Origin: CAYSND01 sp964642235
GTDB taxonomy: Bacteria > Bacteroidota > Bacteroidia > Bacteroidales > UBA932
Reading direction: 5' to 3'
Assembly (NCBI GenBank): GCA_964642235.1
Contig: CAZXOP010000007.1
Span: 1 to 36,218, forward strand
DNA length: 36,218 bases
Both the position numbers and the translations under genes were made by a program. Numbering within the stretch: position 1 is the first letter of the stretch; each line of letters opens with the position of its first letter. Positions 16,828 through 25,278 of this stretch are shown here, piece by piece. Under the pieces are notes generated by a model, which was not told where the DNA came from, did not search any database, and worked only from the letters and a program-made list of their open reading frames with translations.

Positions 16828-17415
16828 ATGAACAATTACCACTATATCATAGCAGGCCTCCCCGAGTTGGTGCCGGATTTTGAAGTTCAGGAGTTCTCAT
16901 ACCCTGATATGCAATCCGCTATTGTATCCCAACTCTCGGCGAAGGATGCGAGGCTTGTGGAGTGGCTTGAGTTTGGACTTGAGTCACATAATATGTCCCA
17001 TCATTTTTATAGTGCAGCGAAAAGATCAAAAAATCATTTTATTTTAGAGTTCTTCACATTTGAGCAGCTTCTAAGAAATACTCAAGTTCAGTATTTAGCT
17101 AAACAGACAGGAAAAAAGGGTGAAGACTATTTCATAGGGGAATATAGTACTGAGTTTGAGGAGTATAATAAGATAATATCCGTTTTCCGCACTGAGAATA
17201 TAATCGAGAGAGAGAGACTCATAGATAGATTAAGATGGGAAAAGATATCAGAAATAGTAACCTTCGAATATTTCTCCATAAATGTTATTCTTGCCTTTTT
17301 AGCAAAGGGGAAGATAATCGAGAGATGGAATCGTTTAGATAAAGAGGAGGGTGCTAAATTATTTAGAGAACTCGTTTCTGAAGTACGAGGGACTTTTAAA
17401 GGAATAAAAATATAA
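16828..17415 (+). CDS. DUF2764 family protein, V-ATPase operon component
   Basis: A 195-residue protein, soluble and mainly helical, opening MNNYHYIIAGLPELVPDF and ending KLFRELVSEVRGTFKGIKI. It belongs to DUF2764, found between subunits E and A in V-ATPase operons of Bacteroidota and some other phyla. No nucleotide-binding motif is visible. Position and helical nature suggest a connector role, possibly a remote counterpart of subunit C/d; that is inference. No gene for subunits C, F or G appears elsewhere in the operon. Confidence 0.8.
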   Translation: MNNYHYIIAGLPELVPDFEVQEFSYPDMQSAIVSQLSAKDARLVEWLEFGLESHNMSHHFYSAAKRSKNHFILEFFTFEQLLRNTQVQYLAKQTGKKGEDYFIGEYSTEFEEYNKIISVFRTENIIERERLIDRLRWEKISEIVTFEYFSINVILAFLAKGKIIERWNRLDKEEGAKLFRELVSEVRGTFKGIKI

Positions 17416-17435
17416 ATAAATAATAATAGATATAA

Positions 17436-19184
17436 ATGAAAACCACAGGAAAAGTTACGGGTATAATTGCCAACCTCGTCACAGTTGCCGTTGACGGACC
17501 TGTTTCTCAGAATGAAATCTGTTTCATCAATGTTCCGGATGCAAAATTGATGGCAGAAGTCATTAAAGTTACAGGGAACAATGCCTTCGTGCAGGTATAT
17601 GAGAGCACCCGTGGATTGAAAAACGGGAATACCGTGGAATTTGAAGGGTATATGCTCCAAGTCATATTAGGACCTGGGCTCCTTTCAAGCAACTATGACG
17701 GCCTACAAAACAATTTGGCTACTATGGAAGGGGTTTTCCTTAAAAGAGGAGAATATACACACCCTTTAGATTTAGAAAAAGAGTGGGAGTTTACTCCTAT
17801 AGCTTCTGTCGGGGACGAAGTTATACCGGCAGACTGGTTAGGTGAGGTAAAAGAGGGATGGCTCCCTCATAAAATCATGGTTCCATTCTCTTTTAAAGGT
17901 ACATTTAAAGTAAAGAAAATAGTTCCGTCAGGAACTTATAAAGTTTCAGACACTATCGCTGTTTTAACAAACGAGTCAGGGGAAGATGTGGATGTAACTA
18001 TGATGCAGAAATGGCCGGTTAAAGTAGCTGTGGAGTCATATAAAGAGAAACCAAGACCATATAAGATTATGGAGACAGGAGTTCGTTGTATCGACACCCT
18101 GAATCCTATAGCTGAAGGGGGTACAGGATTTATCCCGGGACCTTTTGGTTGCGGAAAGACAGTTCTCCAACATGCCATAGCTAAACAAGGAGAGGCAGAC
18201 GTTATCGTAATGGCTGCTTGCGGAGAGAGGGCAAACGAAGTGGTGGAGATATTTACCGAGTTCCCTAAACTCATTGACCCTCATACAGGTCGTCACCTTA
18301 TGGAGCGAACCACCATCATCTGTAACACCTCTAACATGCCAGTTGCAGCTCGTGAGGCTTCTGTTTATACAGCCATGACCATCTGTGAATATTATAGGGC
18401 AATGGGACTCAGAGTGCTGCTTCTTGCAGACTCCACTTCACGTTGGGCTCAGGCGCTTCGTGAGATGTCTAACCGTATGGAGGAACTCCCCGGTGCAGAC
18501 GCATTCCCTGTTGACCTTTCTGCTATTATATCAAACTTCTATGCCCGTGCAGGGGTGGTAGTTCTAAATAATGGTCAGACTGGTGCAATTACCTTCATAG
18601 GGACAGTATCACCTGCCGGAGGTAACTTAAAAGAGCCTGTAACAGAATCAACCAAGAAAGCAGCAAGAGCATTCTATGCATTGGCACAAAGCCGTGCAGA
18701 TATGAAGAGATACCCTGCTATAGACCCTATCGACTCATATTCTAAATATTTGGAATATCCTGAAATCGTAGATTATCTTAAAAGTGCTATTGATAAAGAT
18801 TGGGTTGACAAAGTTCTAAAAACCAAAAATATCATCCGTAGAGGAAAAGAAGCTGCCGAACAGATTAATATATTAGGAGATGATGGAGTTCCTATCTCAT
18901 ATCATCAAATGTATTGGAAGGCAGAACTTATTGACTTCGTTATCCTTCAACAAGATGCTTTTGATTCAACAGACGCCTTAACTCCCCTTGAAAGACAGGA
19001 GTTTATGCTCACCCTTGTACTTGCAGTTTGCGATTTCCAGAAATCATTTGAGAATTTTGAGGAGTGCTCCACTTTCTATAAAGAGGTAATTAATATTCTC
19101 AGACAAATGAACTACTCTGAATACAAGAGCAGTAATTTTAATAAATACCTTGAGCAAATTAATAAAATCATAAGCCATGAGTAG
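17436..19184 (+). CDS. atpA: V-type ATPase subunit A (catalytic)
   Basis: A 582-residue catalytic subunit. It shows the N-terminal barrel (TGKVTGIIANLVTVAVDGPV), the A-specific bulge region (residues about 110-200), the P-loop at residues 235-242 (GPFGCGKT), the catalytic GER at Gly263-Glu264-Arg265 and the segment LLLADSTSRWAQALREMSNR followed by EELPGADAFPVD. The length is normal for bacterial subunit A. The stop codon region overlaps the start of subunit B by 8 bp. Confidence 0.97.
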   Translation: MKTTGKVTGIIANLVTVAVDGPVSQNEICFINVPDAKLMAEVIKVTGNNAFVQVYESTRGLKNGNTVEFEGYMLQVILGPGLLSSNYDGLQNNLATMEGVFLKRGEYTHPLDLEKEWEFTPIASVGDEVIPADWLGEVKEGWLPHKIMVPFSFKGTFKVKKIVPSGTYKVSDTIAVLTNESGEDVDVTMMQKWPVKVAVESYKEKPRPYKIMETGVRCIDTLNPIAEGGTGFIPGPFGCGKTVLQHAIAKQGEADVIVMAACGERANEVVEIFTEFPKLIDPHTGRHLMERTTIICNTSNMPVAAREASVYTAMTICEYYRAMGLRVLLLADSTSRWAQALREMSNRMEELPGADAFPVDLSAIISNFYARAGVVVLNNGQTGAITFIGTVSPAGGNLKEPVTESTKKAARAFYALAQSRADMKRYPAIDPIDSYSKYLEYPEIVDYLKSAIDKDWVDKVLKTKNIIRRGKEAAEQINILGDDGVPISYHQMYWKAELIDFVILQQDAFDSTDALTPLERQEFMLTLVLAVCDFQKSFENFEECSTFYKEVINILRQMNYSEYKSSNFNKYLEQINKIISHE

Positions 19185-20499
19185 TAAAGCATTTCAAAGA
19201 ATATATACAAAGCTCGACTCCATTACCAAAGCGACTGTTTCGCTCAAGGCTCAAGGAGTAACGAATGACGAACTTGCGACTGTTGCAGGCCGCCTTGCGC
19301 AAGTGGTGAAAATGAAAGGTGAGACTATTACCCTTCAGGTATTCTCCGGCACAGAGGGGATACCTACCAATGCAGAGGTTATATTCCATGGAGAATCTCC
19401 AACTATTAATGTTAGTGATGACCTTGCAGGACGTTTTTTCAATGCTTACGGTGACCCTATAGACGGTGGTCCAAAAGTGGAAGGAGAGAGAAGGTATATC
19501 GGAGGTCCCTCCGTTAACCCCTTCAAGAGAAGACAACCCTCTGAACTCATCCCTACAGGAATTGCAGGGATTGACCTTAACAATACCCTTGTTTCAGGAC
19601 AAAAGATCCCCTTCTTTGCAGACCCGGATCAACCTTATAACCAGGTAATGTCCCTAGTGGCCCTCAGGGCCGATGTGGATAAAATTATCCTTGGTGGGAT
19701 GGGACTTTCAAATGACGATTATCTCTATTTCAAACAGTCATTTGAGAATGCAGGGGCTTTAAATAAGATTATCAGTTTCGTAAATACCACCGAACAACCC
19801 CCTGTCGAGAGGTTACTTATCCCCGACATGGCTCTAACTGCAGCAGAGTATTTTGCAGTGGATAAAAATGAGAAGGTGCTTGTTCTTCTTACTGATATGA
19901 CCCTATATGCAGACGCTTTATCTATTGTAAGTAACCGTATGGATCAGATCCCATCAAAGGATTCACTCCCCGGCTCACTCTACTCAGATTTAGCTAAAAT
20001 CTACGAAAAAGCAGTACAGCTTCCGGAGGGTGGGTCGATTACTATCATTGCAGTAACCACACTAAATGATGGAGACATTACTCACGCTATACCTGATAAT
20101 ACAGGGTATATTACTGAAGGACAGCTCTTTTTACGTTATGATAGTGATATTGGAAAGGTTATCGTTGACCCATTCCGTTCACTATCACGTCTAAAACAGT
20201 TGGTAATAGGGAAGAAAACAAGAGAAGATCATAACCAAGTTATGAATACTGCTGTCCGTCTCTATGCTGATGCTGCAAACGCTAAAACTAAATTGGAGAA
20301 TGGTTTTGATTTGAGCGACTATGATAATCGTTGTCTCGAATATGCAAAGGATTACTCCAATAGACTTTTGGCTATAGATGTAAACATCTCTATTGATGAG
20401 ATGTTAGATACAGCTTGGGAACTCTTCGCAAAATATTTCACAAAAGCGGAGACAAGTCTCAAGGATAATTTAATAGAAAAATACTGGAAAGAAGCATAA
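19177..20499 (+). CDS. atpB: V-type ATPase subunit B (non-catalytic)
   Basis: A 440-residue regulatory subunit. The P-loop has been replaced, as expected for subunit B: after SGQKIPFFADP comes DQPYNQVMSLVALRA, without GxxxxGKT. Conserved parts are TGIAGIDLNNTLVSGQ, RLLIPDMALTAAEYFAV, VLVLLTDMTLYADAL, PGSLYSDLAKIYEKA and ITHAIPDNTGYITEGQLFL. It forms the alternating ring with subunit A. The loss of Walker A is therefore normal and not damage. Confidence 0.96.
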   Translation: MSSKAFQRIYTKLDSITKATVSLKAQGVTNDELATVAGRLAQVVKMKGETITLQVFSGTEGIPTNAEVIFHGESPTINVSDDLAGRFFNAYGDPIDGGPKVEGERRYIGGPSVNPFKRRQPSELIPTGIAGIDLNNTLVSGQKIPFFADPDQPYNQVMSLVALRADVDKIILGGMGLSNDDYLYFKQSFENAGALNKIISFVNTTEQPPVERLLIPDMALTAAEYFAVDKNEKVLVLLTDMTLYADALSIVSNRMDQIPSKDSLPGSLYSDLAKIYEKAVQLPEGGSITIIAVTTLNDGDITHAIPDNTGYITEGQLFLRYDSDIGKVIVDPFRSLSRLKQLVIGKKTREDHNQVMNTAVRLYADAANAKTKLENGFDLSDYDNRCLEYAKDYSNRLLAIDVNISIDEMLDTAWELFAKYFTKAETSLKDNLIEKYWKEA

Positions 20500-20505
20500 A
20501 GAAAG

Positions 20506-21114
20506 ATGGCTATAAAATTCCAATTCAATAAAACCTCGTTGAATAATCTTAACAAACAGTTAAAGATTAGAACACGTGCTTTGCCCACACTGAAGAATAA
20601 GGAGTCAGCACTCCGAATCGAAGTAAAAAGGGCAAAGAACCGCGCTGAGGCCCTTTTGGAACAGCTATCAAACTCTTTGAAATCTTATCAATACCTTGCA
20701 GGACTTTGGAATGAATTTGATCCGGGCCTTATCACAGTTACGGATGTGGAACTCGAAGTGGTAAAATTCGCCGGAGTAAAAGTTCCAAAGTTAAAAGGGG
20801 TCATTTACGAAGTAAAGGAGTTCGATCTATATAGAAAACCCTTATGGTACAATGACGGAGTAAATATCCTTAAAGAACTCGCTCAAATCGGAATAGAGTC
20901 TGCAATATGTGAGGAAGAGAGCAGATTGCTCGACTATTCGAGGAAAAAGACCACTCAAAAAGTTAATCTTTACGAAAAAGTTCAGATTCCCGGTTATCAA
21001 GAGGCGATAAGGAAGATAAAAAGATTTATTGAGGATGAGGAGAATCTTTCAAAAGCGAGCCAGAAGATAGTTAAAATACGACATTTAGAAGAAGAGGAGG
21101 CAGAGCTATGGTAA
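20506..21114 (+). CDS. atpD: V-type ATPase subunit D (central stalk)
   Basis: A 202-residue helical protein forming the rotating shaft. The N-terminal helix, FNKTSLNNLNKQLKIRTRAL followed by PTLKNKESALRIEVKRA, and the C-terminal helix around YQEAIRKIKRFIEDEENLSK are those of subunit D. The family's partner subunit F is not encoded in this operon. It overlaps the following subunit I gene by 7 bp (CTATGGTAA). Confidence 0.92.
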   Translation: MAIKFQFNKTSLNNLNKQLKIRTRALPTLKNKESALRIEVKRAKNRAEALLEQLSNSLKSYQYLAGLWNEFDPGLITVTDVELEVVKFAGVKVPKLKGVIYEVKEFDLYRKPLWYNDGVNILKELAQIGIESAICEEESRLLDYSRKKTTQKVNLYEKVQIPGYQEAIRKIKRFIEDEENLSKASQKIVKIRHLEEEEAELW

Positions 21115-22904
21115 GAAAAATGACTAAATATTCATTTATTGTACTGAGCAATGATCTCGATTCATTTCTTCTATCTCTACAAGATCTTGGAATGGTGGAT
21201 ATCACCCGCTCGAAAAGGGCGATAGATGACTACTCGAGAGAACAGCTCTCAGTTTCAGGACGCTATAAAAAAGCTCTTTCAAAACTTAATTCCATTACTA
21301 AAGAGAAGGGTGAAATAGAGCCTATTTATAATGAGATTCCTAATGATTTACTTCTTGAGACAATAGAAAAAGTTCTCTCCTTAAAGGATGAGTTAAAAAT
21401 GACTAAAATCCAATCAGAGAGAGAGTTACAGGAAGCATTAAATTGGGGAGACTACTCTAAGGGGGATATTGCCCGTATAAATGCACTTGGATATGACCTC
21501 AAATTCTACTCTACTTCCGAGAAGAAATTCAAAGCGGAGTGGGAGAATCAATACCCAATGCAAATCTTAAATAGAGTTGACGGAAAGGTCTATTTTACAA
21601 TACTTGTCCCTAAGGGGGAAGAACTCTCTTTCCCTGTCATGGAGAGTAAATTTCCTGAAAACCCTACTTCATATCTACAACAAGAGATAAAGAAGTTAGA
21701 GGAGTCTGTATTACTTAACGAAAGGGAAATTCAAGGACTTCCAAAACATATTGAGACTCTCGAGGGTATGATGAACGACTGTAATGAAGCTCTTGATCTC
21801 TACTTTACTAATGCTGCCATTAAAAAGGAGGGGGAAGAGAGTATCTCCGTTATGGTTGGTTTTGCTCCGGAAGATGATCAGGAGAAGATTAGCAGTTTCT
21901 TAGACTTTACTAGTGCATATTATTTTAAGGAAGAGGCTGTTATCGATGATAATCCTCCCGTGGAGCTTAAAAACAATAAGTTTGCAAAACTATTTGAACC
22001 TATTGCAGGTCTATATACATTACCATTATATAATGAATTAGACCTCACACCATACTTCGCACCCTTTTATATGTTATTCTTCGGGCTCTGTCTTGGAGAT
22101 ATCGGATACGGACTAGTACTCATGATTATAGGAGCAATCGTTAATTGGAAGATGCCAAAATTTGCCTCTTATGGAAAATTAATAATTCTACTCGGATTAG
22201 GCTCTGTAATAATGCCCATGCTTTCAGGCTCATTCTTCGGATTAAAAATTTATGAAATTTTCCCTATGTCAGAAAAGATACAAGGAATGTTCTTTACAGA
22301 TCTGAATTTCTTCTGGTTCTCTATAATATTCGGAATTTTCCAAATAATAGTAGCAAGAATTATTTCCGCTGTTGTTAGTTTAAAAAAGAGAGACTGGGAT
22401 GCCGGTCTTGCCAATATTGGGTGGTGCCTTGTAATAGTATGGTTAACATTTGCTTATGCCGGTTCTCAGATAGGTTCAGAAATTATCCCCTCAATGGTAA
22501 ATAACAGTTTCGCCATTGTCGGTCTGATTTTAATACTGTTCTGTAGCAAACCTTCAAAACACTTCTTCCTTCGCCCATTTAAAGGTCTGATATCACTTTA
22601 CGATATTACCGGAATTTTCGGCGATATACTCTCATATATACGACTATTCGGACTAGGCATGACAGGTGGAATCCTTGCACTCGTTATTAACTCTATTGCA
22701 GCTCAGTTTACCGGTTCTATAGTGGGATGGGTTATAGCAATCCCATTCCTCATTGTGGGACATTTAGCTGTGCTTGGTCTCTCCTGTCTTGGTGCTTTTG
22801 TTCACCCTATTCGTCTTACATTCGTCGAGTTTTATAAGAATGTGGGATTTGAGGGGGGAGGAAGAGCATTTAATCCATTAAAAAAACAAACTAACAAACA
22901 ATAA
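21108..22904 (+). CDS. atpI: V-type ATPase subunit I (membrane stator subunit a)
   Basis: A 598-residue protein: a cytoplasmic arm of about 310 residues with coiled-coil stretches, then about seven or eight membrane segments. Family signatures are KLFEPIAGLYTLPLYNELDL followed by TPYFAPFYMLFFGLCLGDIGY, and FGDILSYIRLFGLGMTGGIL, which contains the conserved Arg essential for ion transfer. The end has GHLAVLGLSCLGAFVHPIRL and the NVGFEGGGRAFNP close. It supplies the ion half-channels next to the K ring. Confidence 0.95.
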   Translation: MVRKMTKYSFIVLSNDLDSFLLSLQDLGMVDITRSKRAIDDYSREQLSVSGRYKKALSKLNSITKEKGEIEPIYNEIPNDLLLETIEKVLSLKDELKMTKIQSERELQEALNWGDYSKGDIARINALGYDLKFYSTSEKKFKAEWENQYPMQILNRVDGKVYFTILVPKGEELSFPVMESKFPENPTSYLQQEIKKLEESVLLNEREIQGLPKHIETLEGMMNDCNEALDLYFTNAAIKKEGEESISVMVGFAPEDDQEKISSFLDFTSAYYFKEEAVIDDNPPVELKNNKFAKLFEPIAGLYTLPLYNELDLTPYFAPFYMLFFGLCLGDIGYGLVLMIIGAIVNWKMPKFASYGKLIILLGLGSVIMPMLSGSFFGLKIYEIFPMSEKIQGMFFTDLNFFWFSIIFGIFQIIVARIISAVVSLKKRDWDAGLANIGWCLVIVWLTFAYAGSQIGSEIIPSMVNNSFAIVGLILILFCSKPSKHFFLRPFKGLISLYDITGIFGDILSYIRLFGLGMTGGILALVINSIAAQFTGSIVGWVIAIPFLIVGHLAVLGLSCLGAFVHPIRLTFVEFYKNVGFEGGGRAFNPLKKQTNKQ

Positions 22905-22926
22905 TTATTAATAAATTAATCAAATT

Positions 22927-23394
22927 ATGGACTCATCATTATTACCTTTCATTTTAGCTTACAGCGGCATAGGAATTATGCTCGCACTCAGTAGTATAGG
23001 AAGTGCTATCGGAGTTACCATCGGTGGTAACGCCACTATCTCTGCTCTTAAAAAGAATCCCGACATGTTCGGAAGAAGTATGCTACTCTGTATCCTCCCT
23101 TCCACACAAGGTCTTTACGGATTTGCGGCTTTCTTCCTTATTCTTTCCAAATTGACTCAACTATCAACACTCTCTTTAGGTGCCGGACTTGCATTATGCG
23201 CCACAGGGATTGCAATGGGTTTAGTAGGTTATTTCTCAGCCGTTAGACAGGCTTCACTTGTGGCCAATGGTATAAACGAAATGTCTAATGGACAGGATGT
23301 TTTTGCAAAGACTATGATTTTAGCAGTATTCCCTGAACTTTATGCTATTCTTACCTTTGCTTGTGCATTCCTTGCTTACCTTTTCGTGTTATAG
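22927..23394 (+). CDS. atpK: V-type ATPase subunit K (proteolipid), Na+-type site
   Basis: A 155-residue proteolipid with four membrane segments made of two hairpins. The first hairpin has LPSTQGLYGF and the second has FPELYAIL, with the ion-carrying Glu137 in helix 4. Positions matching the Na+ ligands of Enterococcus hirae NtpK are all kept: Leu57, Thr60, Gln61, Gln108 and Glu137. This supports Na+ rather than H+ transport. Only one carboxylate exists per four helices, as in V-type rings. A bidirectional terminator follows. Confidence 0.94.
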   Translation: MDSSLLPFILAYSGIGIMLALSSIGSAIGVTIGGNATISALKKNPDMFGRSMLLCILPSTQGLYGFAAFFLILSKLTQLSTLSLGAGLALCATGIAMGLVGYFSAVRQASLVANGINEMSNGQDVFAKTMILAVFPELYAILTFACAFLAYLFVL

Positions 23395-23424
23395 AAAAAT
23401 TGGCAACTGCCATTCAAATGAGAT

Positions 23425-23467
23425 AAAAAAAGAGGTTGACTGCAATAGTCAACCTCTTTCTCTTTTT
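23425..23467. terminator. Bidirectional terminator between atpK and the RRM gene
   Basis: A perfect 13-bp stem: AAAGAGGTTGACT at 23429-23441 pairs with AGTCAACCTCTTT at 23447-23459, with a 5-base loop GCAAT. A T-rich run follows on the plus strand and a run of T (plus-strand A at 23425-23431) on the minus strand. It can end both the V-ATPase transcript and the convergent RRM transcript. Confidence 0.9.
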
Positions 23468-23476
23468 AAAAGTCGA

Positions 23477-23752
23477 TTAGTATCTTCTACGAGGTGCTCT
23501 CTCTTCTCTATCTTCTTTTGGACGGGCTACAGCTACATTAATAGCTCTATCTCTGAAAGTAGCGCCATTAAGTCCTTCAATTGCAGCTTTACCTGCATCG
23601 TCTGCCATTTCTACAAAACCGAAACCTTTAGAACGTCCAGTAAATTTGTCAGTGATGATCTTCACGAGTTGTACTTCACCGTACTCCTCGAATGCTTTTT
23701 GTAAGTCTGCTTCAGTAACAGCATAACTTAAATTTGAAATAAAAATGTTCAT
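23477..23752 (-). CDS. RRM-domain RNA-binding protein
   Basis: A 91-residue protein made of a single RNA-recognition motif. RNP2 is IFISNL at residues 3-8 and RNP1 is KGFGFVEM near 43-50; the tail is a short Arg/Glu-rich extension ending APRRRY. It is of the common Bacteroidota type related to cold-shock or glycine-rich RNA-binding proteins and probably binds mRNA in the cytoplasm. It has its own -7 box and a terminator, so it is likely a single-gene unit. Confidence 0.94.
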   Translation of the reverse strand: MNIFISNLSYAVTEADLQKAFEEYGEVQLVKIITDKFTGRSKGFGFVEMADDAGKAAIEGLNGATFRDRAINVAVARPKEDREERAPRRRY

Positions 23753-23780
23753 TAAATAAAATTAAAAAGTAAATAACTCA

Positions 23781-23788
23781 CAAATGTA
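23781..23788 (-). promoter_or_regulatory. -7 promoter box of the RRM gene
   Basis: The minus strand reads TACATTTG, matching TAnnTTTG, 29 bases upstream of the ATG at 23752. A TTTG upstream (plus strand 23802-23805) is only 13 bases away, shorter than usual, so the -33 element is uncertain. Confidence 0.45.
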
Positions 23789-23823
23789 CACTTTTTTTTA
23801 GCAAAACATCATTTTTTTAATTT

Positions 23824-24078
23824 TTATTCTTCTTTTTTCTCTTTATAGGGGAATAACTTGTCTATTCCTTTAATAACGAGGAAGAAAATAAACATAAATC
23901 CAAAGATGGCAACCATTGCAATACCGGTAATCTCTATAGCATGAATTGAATCTTTTGACTTATCCTTTTTTTCGACCGGTACAATAGCTACAGCTACTGT
24001 ATCAACCACTTGAGTCTGTGCAGCAACGGATGTACTCCCATCCTGTGCTAATACTAATGTATCTTGATTATTCTCCAT
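23824..24078 (-). CDS. Small OadG-like gamma subunit of the second decarboxylase set
   Basis: About 84 residues from the ATG at 24078; the in-frame TTG at 24090 overlaps the upstream stop and is less likely. One membrane segment at about residues 49-72 (EITGIAMVAIFGFMFIFFLV) is followed by a short basic tail, IDKLFPYKEKKEE. The part before the segment is low in hydrophobicity and has no signal. This is the OadG arrangement, where the gamma subunit stabilises the alpha-beta complex. The Zn-binding His tail of enterobacterial OadG is not visible, and neither is the IALALYL/S-x-W-x-SK module, which here is encoded separately at 26852-27154. Confidence 0.7.
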   Translation of the reverse strand: MENNQDTLVLAQDGSTSVAAQTQVVDTVAVAIVPVEKKDKSKDSIHAIEITGIAMVAIFGFMFIFFLVIKGIDKLFPYKEKKEE

Positions 24079-24082
24079 AATA

Positions 24083-25252
24083 TTAAGCAAATAAAGGAAT
24101 TAAGGCTAATATAAGACCTCCTGCCACCACAGAGCCAATCTGTCCACCGACATTGACACTGATTGCAGGCATTAATAAGAAGTTATGTTTGTCCTCTTTA
24201 AGTCCCATTTGATGGACTACACGCGCAGACATAGGAAAAGCTGATATACCGCAAGCCCCGATCATAGGATTAATCTTCTTCCCCTTAGGCAAGAAAATAT
24301 TCATTAATTTGGCAAACATTACTCCACCGAAAGTGTCGAAGATAAAGGCAACTAATCCTAAAGCAATGATGGTAAGGGTGCCAACAGTTACAAATCTCTC
24401 AGCTGTCATAGTGGAAGCAATGGTAATACCCAAAAGAATAGTTACCAAGCTTGAAAGTTCATTTTGAGCAGCCAAAGAGAGTTTATTTAACACACCACAC
24501 TCTCTAATTAGGTTACCAAACATCAAAAATCCGATAAGTGCCAATGATACAGGAGCTATTAAGCCTGCAATTACAGTTACCAAAATAGGGAAAAGGATAA
24601 GTGCTGTGCGAGATACCTTTTTATTATTATCTCCAACATTTGTCATCCTGATTAGTCTCTCTTTTTTAGTGGTAAGAGCTCTGATAATAGGAGGTTGTAT
24701 AATAGGGACTAATGCCATATAAGAGTATGCAGCCACAGATATAGGACCCATTAAGTTTTGTGCAAAACGACTTGATACGAAAATAGAGGTAGGACCATCG
24801 GCAGCACCAATTATACCAATGGAAGCTGCCTCTTTTAGATCATATCCTAAATAGGTAGCAAGGATCATTGTTGCAAAAATACCAAACTGAGCTGCAGCTC
24901 CAAATAGTAGCAGCATAGGGTTTTTAAAGAGTGGCGAAAAGTCGATCATCGCCCCTATTGCGATAAAAATCAATAGTGGGAAGATCTCCGTCATAATACC
25001 CGCATCGAAGAATATCTTTAAAACTCCAGGCTCCTCGACACCGTCAAGCCCCATAATAGAGAGAGCTGAAGACCATGGGATATTAACCAAAATAGCACCA
25101 AAGCCCATAGGGAGAAGGAGAGAAGGCTCATACTCCTTAGCAACTGCAAGATAGATAAGCAACCCACCTACAAGTATCATTACGACATGTTGCCAAGTAA
25201 AGCCTGAAATGGCAGGAAAGAGATCGTGAAATTGAATAGCTAAAATATTCAT
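24083..25252 (-). CDS. Sodium-pumping decarboxylase beta subunit, second copy
   Basis: A 389-residue membrane protein of the OadB family. The essential residues are kept: Asp152 in GAADGPTSIF, Tyr176/Tyr178 in VAAYSYMALV, and Asn328, Gly332, Ser337 and Arg344 in NPMIGACGISAFPMSAR. The closing motif, however, is LLMPAISVNVGGQIGS instead of the usual LLMHAMGPNVAGVIGS seen in the first copy. It should decarboxylate carboxybiotin and export Na+, but the carboxyltransferase that feeds it is not in the window. The OadG gene starts 4 bases after its stop; the TerC gene lies 26 bp upstream. Confidence 0.9.
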   Translation of the reverse strand: MNILAIQFHDLFPAISGFTWQHVVMILVGGLLIYLAVAKEYEPSLLLPMGFGAILVNIPWSSALSIMGLDGVEEPGVLKIFFDAGIMTEIFPLLIFIAIGAMIDFSPLFKNPMLLLFGAAAQFGIFATMILATYLGYDLKEAASIGIIGAADGPTSIFVSSRFAQNLMGPISVAAYSYMALVPIIQPPIIRALTTKKERLIRMTNVGDNNKKVSRTALILFPILVTVIAGLIAPVSLALIGFLMFGNLIRECGVLNKLSLAAQNELSSLVTILLGITIASTMTAERFVTVGTLTIIALGLVAFIFDTFGGVMFAKLMNIFLPKGKKINPMIGACGISAFPMSARVVHQMGLKEDKHNFLLMPAISVNVGGQIGSVVAGGLILALIPLFA

Positions 25253-25278
25253 AATTTATTTTTTTTAGTTGTCAATAA

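Noticed and set aside
19177..20499. Broken P-loop in the V-ATPase B subunit.
   Set aside because: Subunit B normally lacks Walker A; the remaining B signatures are intact.
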